Source: Rhodocyclales bacterium
GTDB lineage: Bacteria; Pseudomonadota; Gammaproteobacteria; Burkholderiales; Rhodocyclaceae
DNA: 35,523 nucleotides
Assembly: GCA_016235805.1 (NCBI GenBank)
Contig: JACRIY010000045.1
Location: forward strand, 1 to 35,523
Direction: 5' to 3'
Part shown: positions 12,396 to 21,455 of the stretch, in pieces
How the letters are laid out: each line of letters starts with the position of its first letter
Position numbering within the stretch: the first letter of the stretch is position 1
Notes under the pieces: generated by a model
The model's input: only the letters and a program-made list of their open reading frames with translations
Told to the model about the DNA's origin: nothing
Database searches by the model: none
Position numbers and translations under genes: made by a program

Positions 12396-14381
12396 TCAGG
12401 TGAATGCGGGCCAGGTAAGCGTTATGCAGGTTCCGTGCCCTTGCCGGCTATCGACCACGATTTCTGCGCCGTGTTCGCGCAGGATCTTGGCGGTGATGGC
12501 GAGGCCCAGGCCTGAACCGCCCTGGCGGGTGGTAAAGAAGGGATCGAAAATGCGCGGCAGCACCTCCGGCGCTATACCGGCTCCGGAGTCCTCGATGCGT
12601 ATCCGCAAGCGGCCTCCTTCAGCCGCCGCTGAAATCGCTATCCGACCCTTGCCGGGAATGGCATGGATCGCATTCACCACCAGGTTCAGCAGCACCTGCT
12701 TGATTTGCGCCGGATCGGCACGCAGGGCCGGCAAATCGACGGCGATGTCAGTCTCGATCTCGATTCCACTCGACCTTGCTTCCTTGCGCGTCCAGAACAG
12801 CACGTCGTCCACCGCCTCGGCAAGCTTGCAGGGTTTCGGGTCAGGCGGCGCGACGACCGAGAATCCGTGAAAGCTGCGCAGGAAATCCGAAAGGCGATCG
12901 ACTTCCGACTCGAAGCGATGCATTGCTTCGCGAATGCCTGGCGGCAGATCCTCTTCGAACTGGATCGCTTGCGCCACCGCTTTCATTCCGGCCAGCGGAT
13001 TGCCGATCTCGTGGGCGATGCCCATGGCCAATTCGCCGAGGGTGGCCATCTTGTCCATCAGGAACATCTGGCGGTCCAGTTCGCGCCGGGTCTCCTGCTC
13101 CTGTTCGAGTTCGGCGGTGCGCGCCCGGACCTCCTGCTCAAGGCGATCTCGGTGGCTGGCGAGCGAGTTCACAAGCTGTTCGATATGGCCCGCCATGGCA
13201 TTGAACTTCTCCCCCAGCGCGGCAATCTCGTCGCGACCGTGAATCTCGACACGCCGCGAAAAATCGCCGGCCACGATGGCCTCTGTCTCGCGGCTCAGCG
13301 CATCGAGTGGCCCCAGCAAATGGCGCGATATCGCGAAGCCGCCGATCGCCGTAGCCAGCAGACTGACGGCTAGGACGGCGTACAGCACATACAGGTTGAA
13401 AACCGACATCAGCAGAATCTTTTCGGGGAACCCGACCGCGATGACCCAATGCGCTCCCTCGGTGCTGGGGTAAGCCGCGCCGAAGCGGATCGCGGCATGG
13501 GCAAAGATGTTGCCGGCCACAGTACGCGTGCCTTCCGCCTGGCCCAGGATCTGTGCCAGCACCTCGGCTCCAAAGCGATCGGCAAGTTTGCCGGTCGGCT
13601 GCATCGCAAACTGCTCGCTGGATTCCGAGGTACGCGCCAGGTAATGCCCGGAGCGGTCGAAGAGATAGGCCGTGCCTGACTGCGCCCGCGCCATTTGCTC
13701 GATCTGTTCAAGCAGGAATCCGGCATGCAGGTTGATGATCAGCACGCCTTCGTTGCCACCCGCACCGCTGCCAATGGGAGTGGCCACCCGGATCACCGGC
13801 CTTTCGGGCTTTTCGATGCGGCCGAACTCGACGTTCAGATCCAGGGGCGAAACATAAAGCTCGCCGGGACGCCGCTTCATCGCTTCGACAAAATAGTAGC
13901 GGTCCGCCTTGTCCTGCAAGCGGTGGTCCGGGATGACTTCGACCTTGCCATCCTTCTTGTCCACCCTGACCAGTTCCCGGCCTTGCGCCGACAAATAGCG
14001 AATCTGGTAAATGTGGGGATAGGTAGTCGCCAGGGTGGCGTAATCGTTCGCCAGTCGCGTCGTGGCGGCGCGAAGACGATGAATGTCGCCCCTGGCGCCA
14101 GCGGCACGCACCTCTTCCAGTTCAGGAGCAGCCGCCAGATAGATCAGCTCCGCCGACAACTGGTCGAAAAAGCGACTGATCCCCTGCGCGCGAACAACGA
14201 CCTCCTGCTGCAAATGGTTCAGCGTTGCCGTCCGCAATGTGTGCAATGAAACGTAGACGCCAATCAGGCCGGCAATGGCAGTCGGAATCACCGCCACCAG
14301 CAGGAAGGCGATATAGATCCGCCGCGCCAGGCCGCGCGCTTGTCCAGTATCGAAAGTTCTCTCGTTCTGCATCAGGGGCAA
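12396..14381 (-). CDS. Membrane sensor histidine kinase (dCache-HAMP-HisKA-HATPase)
   Basis: A 661-residue kinase. A transmembrane helix at about 22-46 and a second at about 325-352 bracket a periplasmic double-Cache-like sensor domain (about 50-320, with YQIRYL and DRYYFVEAMK typical of dCache). HAMP follows (about 352-405), a coiled coil, then HisKA with the phosphoacceptor His457 (GIAHEIGNPLAGM) and the HATPase with N box Asn570, G1 DSGAGI (598-603), F box DPFFTTR and G2 GGSGLGLAI. The frame begins with TTG at 14381; the ATG at 14372 is an alternative. It precedes the response regulator by four bases, so they form a pair. The periplasmic sensor suggests detection of a small extracellular ligand; its identity is unknown. 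It follows the cus operon on the same strand and could receive read-through from it. Confidence 0.92.
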   Translation of the reverse strand: MPLMQNERTFDTGQARGLARRIYIAFLLVAVIPTAIAGLIGVYVSLHTLRTATLNHLQQEVVVRAQGISRFFDQLSAELIYLAAAPELEEVRAAGARGDIHRLRAATTRLANDYATLATTYPHIYQIRYLSAQGRELVRVDKKDGKVEVIPDHRLQDKADRYYFVEAMKRRPGELYVSPLDLNVEFGRIEKPERPVIRVATPIGSGAGGNEGVLIINLHAGFLLEQIEQMARAQSGTAYLFDRSGHYLARTSESSEQFAMQPTGKLADRFGAEVLAQILGQAEGTRTVAGNIFAHAAIRFGAAYPSTEGAHWVIAVGFPEKILLMSVFNLYVLYAVLAVSLLATAIGGFAISRHLLGPLDALSRETEAIVAGDFSRRVEIHGRDEIAALGEKFNAMAGHIEQLVNSLASHRDRLEQEVRARTAELEQEQETRRELDRQMFLMDKMATLGELAMGIAHEIGNPLAGMKAVAQAIQFEEDLPPGIREAMHRFESEVDRLSDFLRSFHGFSVVAPPDPKPCKLAEAVDDVLFWTRKEARSSGIEIETDIAVDLPALRADPAQIKQVLLNLVVNAIHAIPGKGRIAISAAAEGGRLRIRIEDSGAGIAPEVLPRIFDPFFTTRQGGSGLGLAITAKILREHGAEIVVDSRQGHGTCITLTWPAFT

Positions 14382-14429
14382 TCTTAGGCTAACGGAGTAC
14401 GATCCCCAAACTCCAGCTCCGTCGTCGCT

Positions 14430-15059
14430 TCAGCCGGGCTGCCGGCGCAGACGACCGTGCGCGACATAGCCCATACCAAGTTGCGTCGATTCGACCTCGA
14501 ACCCATCGCAGGATCCGGCAACAATGTCCCAGGGGTTCCAGAGTTCGCCAGCCTTCGCGTTGTATGGCCGGTTCTTCAGCCAGGCCAGCAAATTCAGCGG
14601 CCCCGTCCACCACGGGAAGAACTTCATACCGGCCACTGCGATCCGCGCCCCCGGCTTGGACTGGCGCAGGATGTTGGACACCGCCTGCGGCGTGCGCGTG
14701 ATGTCATGCACGTAATTGAACAGCACGGCATCGGCGGGTTCGGGCAACTCGACGGTTTCCGCAGGCGCGTTGCAATGCCAGACGTTGGTCCAGGCGTGGC
14801 GATTCACCCGCGCCTGCGCGTGCCCGAACATCTCCGGACTCTGCTCGACGGCAAGCACCCGGCCAGCCGCGCCGACGCCGGCGAGCAGCAGTTCGTAACT
14901 CAGTCCGGTGCCGGCACCCACATCGAGCACCACATCGCCTGGCCGCAGGTCCAGCAGTGCCACGGCGCGACGGCGCAGCGGCATGGTGCGACGCGCCGAG
15001 GCATCGTAGCCGGCGGCATGGCGACTATAGCGATCGACCGATTGGCGATCCGGACTCAT
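14430..15059 (-). CDS. Class I SAM-dependent methyltransferase
   Basis: A 209-residue protein starting at the ATG at 15059, which overlaps the cusA stop in an ATGA junction (15056-15059). The same frame runs far upstream, but that extension is only the shadow of cusA. A Rossmann SAM-binding motif I is seen as VLDVGAGTGLSYELLL (about residues 42-57), motif II around VLAVEQSPEM and a motif-IV-like DAVLFNYVHD near 110-120; the overall pattern resembles UbiE/PMT-type small-molecule methyltransferases (for example phosphatidylethanolamine or quinone methylation). Substrate unknown. Translational coupling to the copper efflux pump suggests co-expression with metal stress, possibly for membrane-lipid modification; that is inference. 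Confidence 0.85.
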   Translation of the reverse strand: MSPDRQSVDRYSRHAAGYDASARRTMPLRRRAVALLDLRPGDVVLDVGAGTGLSYELLLAGVGAAGRVLAVEQSPEMFGHAQARVNRHAWTNVWHCNAPAETVELPEPADAVLFNYVHDITRTPQAVSNILRQSKPGARIAVAGMKFFPWWTGPLNLLAWLKNRPYNAKAGELWNPWDIVAGSCDGFEVESTQLGMGYVAHGRLRRQPG

Positions 15060-18000
15060 CCCGGCTTGCGGCCGAGCTGCCACTGCTTCACCAGCGCATA
15101 GATCGCCGGGATCACCATCAGCGTCAGCACGGTCGAGGAGATCATGCCGCCCACCATGGGCGCGGCGATGCGGCTCATGACTTCCGAGCCGGTACCCGTG
15201 CTCCACATGATCGGCAAGAGGCCCGCCATGATCGCCACCACCGTCATCAGCTTGGGCCGCACCCGTTCCACCGCGCCTTCCATCACCGCGGCGTACAAGT
15301 CGGCGCTGGCGACACGGCGATTTTCGGCCTTGCAACGCGCCTGCGCCGCCTCCCAGGCGTGGTCGAGGTAGATCAGCATCACCACGCCGGTCTCGGCCGC
15401 GACGCCGGCCAGGGCGATGAAGCCGACCGCCACCGCCACCGACAGGTTGTAGCCGAGCAGCCACATCAGCCAGACGCCGCCGACCAGGGCGAAGGGCACC
15501 GAGAGCATCACGATCAGGGTCTCGGTCATGCGCCGGAAGTTGAGGTAGAGCAGCAGGAAGATGATCAGCAGCGTCAGCGGCACGACGATCTTCAGCTTCT
15601 CGATGGCGCGTTCCATGTACTCGAACTGGCCGCTCCAGGTGATGTAGTAGCCGGGCGGGAACTTGACCTTCTCGTTGACCGCCTGGCGCGCCGCGGCGAC
15701 GTAGGAGCCGATATCGCGCTCGCGGATGTCGACGTAGATGTAGGCCGAGAGCAGCGCGTTCTCGGTACGGATCGCCGGCGCGCCCTTGACGATAGAAATC
15801 TTCGCCACCTGTCCCAGCGGCACCATCGCCGGCGGCGCGTCCGACTCCATGCCGGAGCCATAGACCGGCACCAGCACCTCGCGCGCGATGGCCTGCGGGT
15901 CGGAGCGCAGCTCGCGCGGATAGCGCACGATGACGCCGAAGCGCTCGCGGCCTTCGACCGTGGTCGTCACCATCTCGCCGCCGAGCGCCGTGCCAATGGT
16001 GTCCTGCAGTTCGCCGACCGAGAGTCCATAGCGCGCCAGAGCCGCGCGGTCGGGCTCGATGTCGAGGTAGAAACCGCCGGTGATGCGCTCGGCGTAGGCG
16101 CTGGTGGTGCCGGGCACCGCCTTCACCACACCCTCGATCTCGCGCGCCAGCCGCTCCATCTCGTCGAGGTTCTTGCCGAAGACCTTGATCCCGATCGGCG
16201 TGCGGATGCCGGTGGACAGCATGTCGATGCGCGCCTTGATCGGCATGGTCCAGGAGTTGGCCACGCCGGGGAACTGCAGGGCTTTGTCGAGCTCGGCGAT
16301 CAGCTTGTCGATGTTCATGCCGGGTCGCCATTGCGACTCGGGCTTGAGGTTGATCACGGTCTCGAACATCTCGGTCGGCGCCGGGTCGGTCGCGGTATTG
16401 GCGCGGCCGGCCTTGCCGATCACCGAGGCGACTTCGGGGAAGCTCTTGATGATCTTGTCCTGCGTCTGCAGAAGTTCGCCGGCCTTGGTGATGGACATGC
16501 CGGGCAAGGACGTCGGCATGTAGAACAACGTGCCCTCGTTGAGCGTGGGCATGAACTCGCTGCCCAGGCGCGAGGCCGGATACACGGTCACCGCCATGGC
16601 GACCAGGGCGAGGACGATGGTGCTGCCCTTGAAGCGCATCACCGCGGCGATGACCGGCCGGTAGAGCCAGATCAGCACGCGGTTCACCGGGTTCTTCGCC
16701 TCCGGCATGATCCTGCCGCGGATGAAGAACAGCATCAGCACCGGCACCAGCGTCACCGAGAGCATGGCGGCGCCGGCCATGGCGAAGGTCTTGGTGTAGG
16801 CCAGCGGCGAGAACAGGCGGCCTTCCTGCGCTTCCAGCGTGAACACCGGCAGGAAGGAGACGGTGATGATCAGCAGCGAGAAGAACAGCGCCGGGCCGAC
16901 CTCGCGACAGGCGGCGATAATGGCCTCGGCACGCTCGGCGTCGGTATGGCCGTCCTTGAGCCGCTCGATGTGCTTGTGCGCGTTCTCGATCATGACGATG
17001 GCGGCATCGACCATGGCGCCGATGGCGATCGCCACCCCGCCCAGGCTCATGATGTTCGAGTTCATGCCCAGCGCGCGCATGGCGATGAAGGCGATCAGCA
17101 CGCCGACCGGCAGCATCAGGATCGCCACCAGGGCGCTCCTCGCGTGCATCAGGAACACCAGGCAGACCAGCGCGACGATGATGCTTTCCTCGATCAGCGT
17201 GGTCTTCAGCGTGGCGATGGCGCGCTCGATGAGTTCGGAGCGGTCGTAGACGGTCGCGATGCTGACGCCGGCCGGCAGGCCGGGCGCGATCTCGGCCAGC
17301 TTTTCCTTGACGTTGCGGATCACCTCCAGCGCGTTCTGCCCGTAGCGCGCCGTGGCGATGCCGGACACCACCTCGCCTTCGCCATTGAGTTCGGCAATGC
17401 CGCGCCGCTCGTCGGGACCCAGTTCGACGCGCGCGATGTCGCGCACCAGCACCGGCGTGCCACGCTCGGCCTTCACCACCAGGCCTTCGATGTCGGCTTT
17501 GCCGCGCAGGTAGCCGCGGCCGCGCACCATGTACTCGGTCTCGGCCATCTCGACCACGCGGCCGCCGACGTCGCGATTCGAATCGCGGATCGCCTGCACC
17601 ACCTTCATCAGCGGCACGCCGTAGGAGCGCAGCTTCACGGGATCGACGATCACCTGGTACTGCTGGACGAAGCCGCCGATGCTGGCCACCTCGGCCACGC
17701 CCGGCGCCTTGGTCAGCTGGTAGCGCACGAACCAGTCCTGCAGCGTGCGCAATTCGGCCAGCGACTTGTCCTTGGCCTGCAGCACGTACTGGTACACCCA
17801 GCCCACGCCGGTGGCGTCCGGCCCGAGCTGCGGCGTGATGCCGCGCGGCAGGCGGCCGGAGGCGAAGTTGAGGTACTCCAGCACCCGCGAACGCGCCCAG
17901 TAGATGTCGGTACCGTCCTCGAAGATCACATAGACGAAGGAGGCGCCGAAGAAGGAGAAGCCGCGCACCACCTTCGACTTCGGCACCGAGAGCATGGCCG

Positions 18001-18211
18001 TGGTCAGCGGATAGGTGACCTGGTCCTCGACCACCTGCGGCGCCTGTCCCGGCACCTCGGTGTAGATGATGACCTGCACGTCGGAGAGGTCGGGCAGCGC
18101 GTCGAGCGGCGTCTTCAGCACGGCATGGATGCCGGCCAGGGTGATGAAGACCGTCATGATGACGACGAGGAACTTGTTCCGCGCCGACCATCCGATCAGG
18201 GCATTGAGCAT
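15056..18211 (-). CDS. cusA: Cu(I)/Ag(I) efflux RND pump CusA
   Basis: A 1051-residue heavy-metal RND (HME) inner-membrane pump with the usual twelve transmembrane segments and two large periplasmic loops. The three periplasmic methionines that bind Cu(I)/Ag(I) in E. coli CusA (573, 623, 672) are all present: Met565 (FYMPTS), Met615 (PTEMFE) and Met664 (RIDMLST). The proton-relay Asp lies in GAMVDAA (Asp402). This marks copper/silver rather than zinc/cobalt/cadmium (CzcA) specificity. It works with CusB and CusC, whose genes directly precede it (cusB ends two bases before), to expel metal from the periplasm. Length is typical. Its stop overlaps the methyltransferase start. Confidence 0.95.
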   Translation of the reverse strand: MLNALIGWSARNKFLVVIMTVFITLAGIHAVLKTPLDALPDLSDVQVIIYTEVPGQAPQVVEDQVTYPLTTAMLSVPKSKVVRGFSFFGASFVYVIFEDGTDIYWARSRVLEYLNFASGRLPRGITPQLGPDATGVGWVYQYVLQAKDKSLAELRTLQDWFVRYQLTKAPGVAEVASIGGFVQQYQVIVDPVKLRSYGVPLMKVVQAIRDSNRDVGGRVVEMAETEYMVRGRGYLRGKADIEGLVVKAERGTPVLVRDIARVELGPDERRGIAELNGEGEVVSGIATARYGQNALEVIRNVKEKLAEIAPGLPAGVSIATVYDRSELIERAIATLKTTLIEESIIVALVCLVFLMHARSALVAILMLPVGVLIAFIAMRALGMNSNIMSLGGVAIAIGAMVDAAIVMIENAHKHIERLKDGHTDAERAEAIIAACREVGPALFFSLLIITVSFLPVFTLEAQEGRLFSPLAYTKTFAMAGAAMLSVTLVPVLMLFFIRGRIMPEAKNPVNRVLIWLYRPVIAAVMRFKGSTIVLALVAMAVTVYPASRLGSEFMPTLNEGTLFYMPTSLPGMSITKAGELLQTQDKIIKSFPEVASVIGKAGRANTATDPAPTEMFETVINLKPESQWRPGMNIDKLIAELDKALQFPGVANSWTMPIKARIDMLSTGIRTPIGIKVFGKNLDEMERLAREIEGVVKAVPGTTSAYAERITGGFYLDIEPDRAALARYGLSVGELQDTIGTALGGEMVTTTVEGRERFGVIVRYPRELRSDPQAIAREVLVPVYGSGMESDAPPAMVPLGQVAKISIVKGAPAIRTENALLSAYIYVDIRERDIGSYVAAARQAVNEKVKFPPGYYITWSGQFEYMERAIEKLKIVVPLTLLIIFLLLYLNFRRMTETLIVMLSVPFALVGGVWLMWLLGYNLSVAVAVGFIALAGVAAETGVVMLIYLDHAWEAAQARCKAENRRVASADLYAAVMEGAVERVRPKLMTVVAIMAGLLPIMWSTGTGSEVMSRIAAPMVGGMISSTVLTLMVIPAIYALVKQWQLGRKPG

Positions 18212-18212
18212 G

Positions 18213-19811
18213 TCAGTGCCCCTTGTGCGCGGCGGCGGGCGCGGCGTTCGCTGCGGCGGCGCCCTTCGCCTCCATCTTGGTGATCACCCATTCGCCCGGT
18301 CCGCGTTCGACGAACTCGATGGCGACCGGGCTGCCGGCCTTGAGCTTGTCCACCAGCCCCGGGTTGGCGAGGATGAAGTCCATCGTCATCGCCGGCCAGG
18401 AAAGGCTGGCCACCGGGCCGTGCGTCATGGTGACGATGCCGCCCTTGAGGTCGATGGCCTCCAGGGTGCCGGTGGCCACATGGCTGACCTTGCCCGTGCC
18501 GGCCTTGGCGCCGCCCGCGTCGGGCGCCGCCGTGAGGCCGGAAAGCGCGGCCTTGAGGTTGCTCTCGGCATCGATCAGGAAGTTGGCGGCGACCACCACG
18601 GCGTCGCCTTCGGCGATGCCTGCGCGCACCTCGACGTACTCGTCGCTGCGCTGGCCGAGCTTGACCTCGCGCGGCTCGAAGCGACCCGCCGCCTTCTGCA
18701 CCAGCACGACCTGCCGCGTGCCGCTGTCGATCACCGCCGACAACGGGACCGTCAGCACACGCGCGGCGGCGCCGACGGCAAACTCGACATTGGCATACAT
18801 GGCGGGCTTCAGCAGGCCGCCGGGATTGGCCAGCTCGACGCGCACCGGGATCGTTCGCGTGTCGGCCTTGAGCGTGGGGTAGATGTAGGCGATGGTGCCG
18901 CTGAAGCTCTTGTCGGGGTAGGCGTTGATCGCCACCTTGACCTTCTGCCCGGGCTTCACCTGCGCGATGTCGCGCTCGAACACGTCCGCCAGCACCCACA
19001 CCGCCGACACGTCGGCGATCTGGTAGAGCATTTCTCCGGGCATGAAGCGCATGCCGGCCACGGCCTTCTTTTCCAGCACGACGCCACCTGCCGGCGACAG
19101 GAAGCTCAGCGTGCGCTTCGCCTCGCCGCCCGCCGCCAGGGCCTTGACCTGCTCCTCGGAAATGTCCCAGTTGCGCAAGCGCGCGAGGCCGGCATCGGCC
19201 AGCTGCTTCATGCCCGACTGCGTTTCCGGGCTGGCATCCTTGAGCGACGCGATGCCCCTGGCCGCCAAGGCATACTCGCGCTGCGCCGACACCAGTTCGG
19301 GGCTATACACCTCGAACAGCGGCTGGCCCTTGCCCACCGGCTGGCCAGTGGCGTTGACGTGCAGGCGCTCGATCCAACCCTCGAACTTTGCACTGACGGT
19401 ATGCACCCGGCGTTCGTCGATTTCGACCCGGCCCGCCGCCGTGACCTGGCGCGCGAGTTCGCGCAGGGTCGCCGGCTCGGTCTTGACCCCCAGCTTCTGC
19501 ACCTTCTCGGTACTGATCTTCAGCTCGCCGGCGGCCGAAGGCTCGTCCTCGCCTTCATAGACCGCGATGTAGTCCATGCCCATCGAATCCTTCTTCGGCA
19601 CCGGCGAGGTGTCGGGCAGGCCCATCGGGTTGCGGTAGTAGAGCAGCTTGCGCGGCTTCTGCGCCGTGGCGTCCGCGCCGGCGGCGGCCATCGTGGCCGG
19701 CGCGTCCATTTTCGCCGTGTCGCCAGCGCCGACTTTTGACTTTCCGGCCCAGTAACCGGCGCCAAGCGCCAGCAAAACGGCCGGCAGTACGATCAGGCCC
19801 GTGTTCTTCAT
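18213..19811 (-). CDS. cusB: Periplasmic adaptor CusB with fused C-terminal CusF-like domain
   Basis: A 532-residue membrane-fusion protein, longer than E. coli CusB (about 400). In order: N-terminal membrane anchor/signal (1-22); a heavy-metal-binding segment of HMBD type (YYRNPMGLP...KKDSMGMDY, about 58-82); the barrel, lipoyl and hairpin adaptor domains; and, from about residue 430, an additional CusF-like domain with the copper site THGPVASLSWPAMTM, in which His, Trp and both Met of CusF are conserved. It links the CusA pump to the CusC channel, and the fused domain could hand Cu(I) straight to the pump. Its start overlaps the cusC stop by four bases (19808-19811). The fusion is seen in many proteobacterial HME adaptors. 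Confidence 0.94.
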   Translation of the reverse strand: MKNTGLIVLPAVLLALGAGYWAGKSKVGAGDTAKMDAPATMAAAGADATAQKPRKLLYYRNPMGLPDTSPVPKKDSMGMDYIAVYEGEDEPSAAGELKISTEKVQKLGVKTEPATLRELARQVTAAGRVEIDERRVHTVSAKFEGWIERLHVNATGQPVGKGQPLFEVYSPELVSAQREYALAARGIASLKDASPETQSGMKQLADAGLARLRNWDISEEQVKALAAGGEAKRTLSFLSPAGGVVLEKKAVAGMRFMPGEMLYQIADVSAVWVLADVFERDIAQVKPGQKVKVAINAYPDKSFSGTIAYIYPTLKADTRTIPVRVELANPGGLLKPAMYANVEFAVGAAARVLTVPLSAVIDSGTRQVVLVQKAAGRFEPREVKLGQRSDEYVEVRAGIAEGDAVVVAANFLIDAESNLKAALSGLTAAPDAGGAKAGTGKVSHVATGTLEAIDLKGGIVTMTHGPVASLSWPAMTMDFILANPGLVDKLKAGSPVAIEFVERGPGEWVITKMEAKGAAAANAAPAAAHKGH

Positions 19812-21073
19812 AGCTCTTCTCCCACCATCTTTTCGATCTCGGCCAGGCGCATCTGCTGGTCGCCACGTGCCTTGACCAGCTCGGTGCGGGCGCGCCGCAA
19901 CTGGCGCTGCGCATCGAGCACCATGACGAACTCGGCCCGGCCGTTTTCGTAGGCGGCCAGCACCGCGTTGAGGCTCAGCTCCGCCTGCGGCAGCAGGCCG
20001 CCGCTCACCAGCGATTCAAGGCGTTGCGCCACCTGCAGCCCGGCGACGCTTTCGGCCAGCGCCGACAGGACCTGGTTCGAGGCATCGATGCGGCGCAGGC
20101 GCGCGGCCTCGAGGCGCAGTTCGGCCTCGCGCTCCTGGGCGCGGCGGCTGTCCTGCTGCAGCGGGATGTTGATCTCGAACATCAGCTCCCATTGCGAGAC
20201 CCGGTTGCGCGTCTGGGTCGGCGAAATGCCCAGCGTGACATCGGGATAATTGTTGAGTTCCACCAGCTCGCGATTCTTCTCGGCGCCGGCGATGCGTGCA
20301 TCGCTGGCCGCCAGCTGCGCATTGTTGGCGCGCAGGCGATCTTCCAGCGCGGGCAGCGCCAGCTTCGCCACCGGCGGCAGCGGGCGCAGTTCCTCGGGCG
20401 GGCGCAGCTTGACGTTTTCCGGCCGGCCCAGCAGCGCGCGCATGCGGGCGCTGGCCTGCGCGCTCTCGCCTTCAAGCATCGCCAGGTCGGTCTCCATGGC
20501 GACGATCTCGGTCTGCGCCCGCAGGGCATCCTGCTGGCTGCCGAAGCCGCTGGCATAGCGCGTGCGCGCGATGTCAGCGACGCGGCGCATCAGGTCGAGG
20601 TTCTCCTTGGTGTAGCGGATGGTCAGCAGGTGCACGTGATGCTGGGCGTAGGTCAGCTTGATCTTCGTCGCCAGTTCCAGCCAGCCGGCGCGCGCCAGCG
20701 CCTTCGCCTCCTCGGCGCCGGCACCGGCGACCTCGCGCCGCAGGTCGCGCTTGCCGGCCCAGGGCAGCGACTGGCTGAAGGTATAGCGCGCGCCGCCGAT
20801 GCGTGGCGGCAGGATGTTGGCGCTGGCGTCGAGGCCCTCGTTGGTGACGTCGCGCAACTCGGTGCGCAGCACCGGGTCGGGCAAGGCGCCCGCCGGCTCG
20901 ATGCGCGCGGCCGCCGACTCTGCGTCGGCACGCAGCGCGGCGAACTCGGGATGGCGCTCGCGCGCGAATTCGAGCAGGCTCTCGACGCGGCCGCCGATCA
21001 GCTGCTCCGCCGCCTGCGCGTGCAGGCTCGCCGCGGTGGCCAGGGCCGCCAGCAGCACTAGACGGGAGGCCAC
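19808..21073 (-). CDS. cusC: Outer-membrane efflux channel CusC (TolC family)
   Basis: A 421-residue TolC-family protein: signal peptide about 1-21 (SLHAQA-AE), then two tandem repeats of long alpha-helical hairpins with the family's alternating heptads (for example PALEDRLRANNAQLAASDARI) and the conserved NNYPDVTLGIS strand. It forms the trimeric outer-membrane duct for the CusBA pump. No lipobox cysteine is visible after the signal, unlike E. coli CusC, which is a lipoprotein. It sits between cusF (4 bp upstream) and cusB (4-bp overlap), so its partners are clear from context. Confidence 0.9.
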   Translation of the reverse strand: MASRLVLLAALATAASLHAQAAEQLIGGRVESLLEFARERHPEFAALRADAESAAARIEPAGALPDPVLRTELRDVTNEGLDASANILPPRIGGARYTFSQSLPWAGKRDLRREVAGAGAEEAKALARAGWLELATKIKLTYAQHHVHLLTIRYTKENLDLMRRVADIARTRYASGFGSQQDALRAQTEIVAMETDLAMLEGESAQASARMRALLGRPENVKLRPPEELRPLPPVAKLALPALEDRLRANNAQLAASDARIAGAEKNRELVELNNYPDVTLGISPTQTRNRVSQWELMFEINIPLQQDSRRAQEREAELRLEAARLRRIDASNQVLSALAESVAGLQVAQRLESLVSGGLLPQAELSLNAVLAAYENGRAEFVMVLDAQRQLRRARTELVKARGDQQMRLAEIEKMVGEEL

Positions 21074-21077
21074 GGCC

Positions 21078-21389
21078 CTACTTCGCGGCTTCGATGCTGA
21101 CGACGGTCAGGTCGCCCTTGACCTCGGCGGCGCGAAAGCGGACCTTGTCGCCCTCCTTCCAGCCTTTCAGCACCTCGGGATTCTTGGCCTTGAAGGTCAT
21201 GGTCATGGGCGGCATCTTGAGGTTGGCGATCTCGCCGTGGGCGATGGAGACCTTGCCGGCGGCGGCGTCGATCTTCTTGATCACGCCGTCGGATTGCGGC
21301 AGGTGGCCATCATGGGCCTGGGCATGGATGGAAAGGGAAACGAAGGACAGGCTTGCCAGCACGGCAAGGAAACGAACACGGCTTTTCAT
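21078..21389 (-). CDS. cusF: Periplasmic copper-binding protein CusF
   Basis: A 103-residue protein with a signal peptide (about 1-25, cleaved at AQA-H) and a small beta-barrel CusF domain. The metal-site region reads HGEIANLKMPPMTM: His51, Met62 and Met64 match the His36, Met47 and Met49 ligands of E. coli CusF, but the Trp44 that caps the copper ion by a cation-pi contact is Met59 here. CusF delivers Cu(I)/Ag(I) to CusB. An added HDGH stretch after the signal may bind metal too. First of the cusFCBA block, 4 bp before cusC. Confidence 0.9.
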   Translation of the reverse strand: MKSRVRFLAVLASLSFVSLSIHAQAHDGHLPQSDGVIKKIDAAAGKVSIAHGEIANLKMPPMTMTFKAKNPEVLKGWKEGDKVRFRAAEVKGDLTVVSIEAAK

Positions 21390-21455
21390 GAAAAACTCCC
21401 GAATGACGACACGACGAGGCGCGCGGGCAAGGCCCGGGCGCCAACCTGAAGGAAA

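Noticed and set aside
14430-18191. One 1253-codon open frame covering cusA antisense-frame and the methyltransferase
   Set aside because: Most of it is an Arg/His/Gly-rich shadow of cusA; only the last 209 codons from the ATG at 15059 encode a real protein.
14957-18283. Long plus-strand open frame (1108 codons) opposite cusA
   Set aside because: Composition is low-complexity Arg/Asp/Gly/His-rich, typical of the antisense of high-GC coding DNA; no family features.
21390-21455. Sigma-54-like TGGCGCC...TTGC upstream of cusF
   Set aside because: GG and GC are separated by 12 bp, not 10, so it is not a valid -24/-12 promoter.
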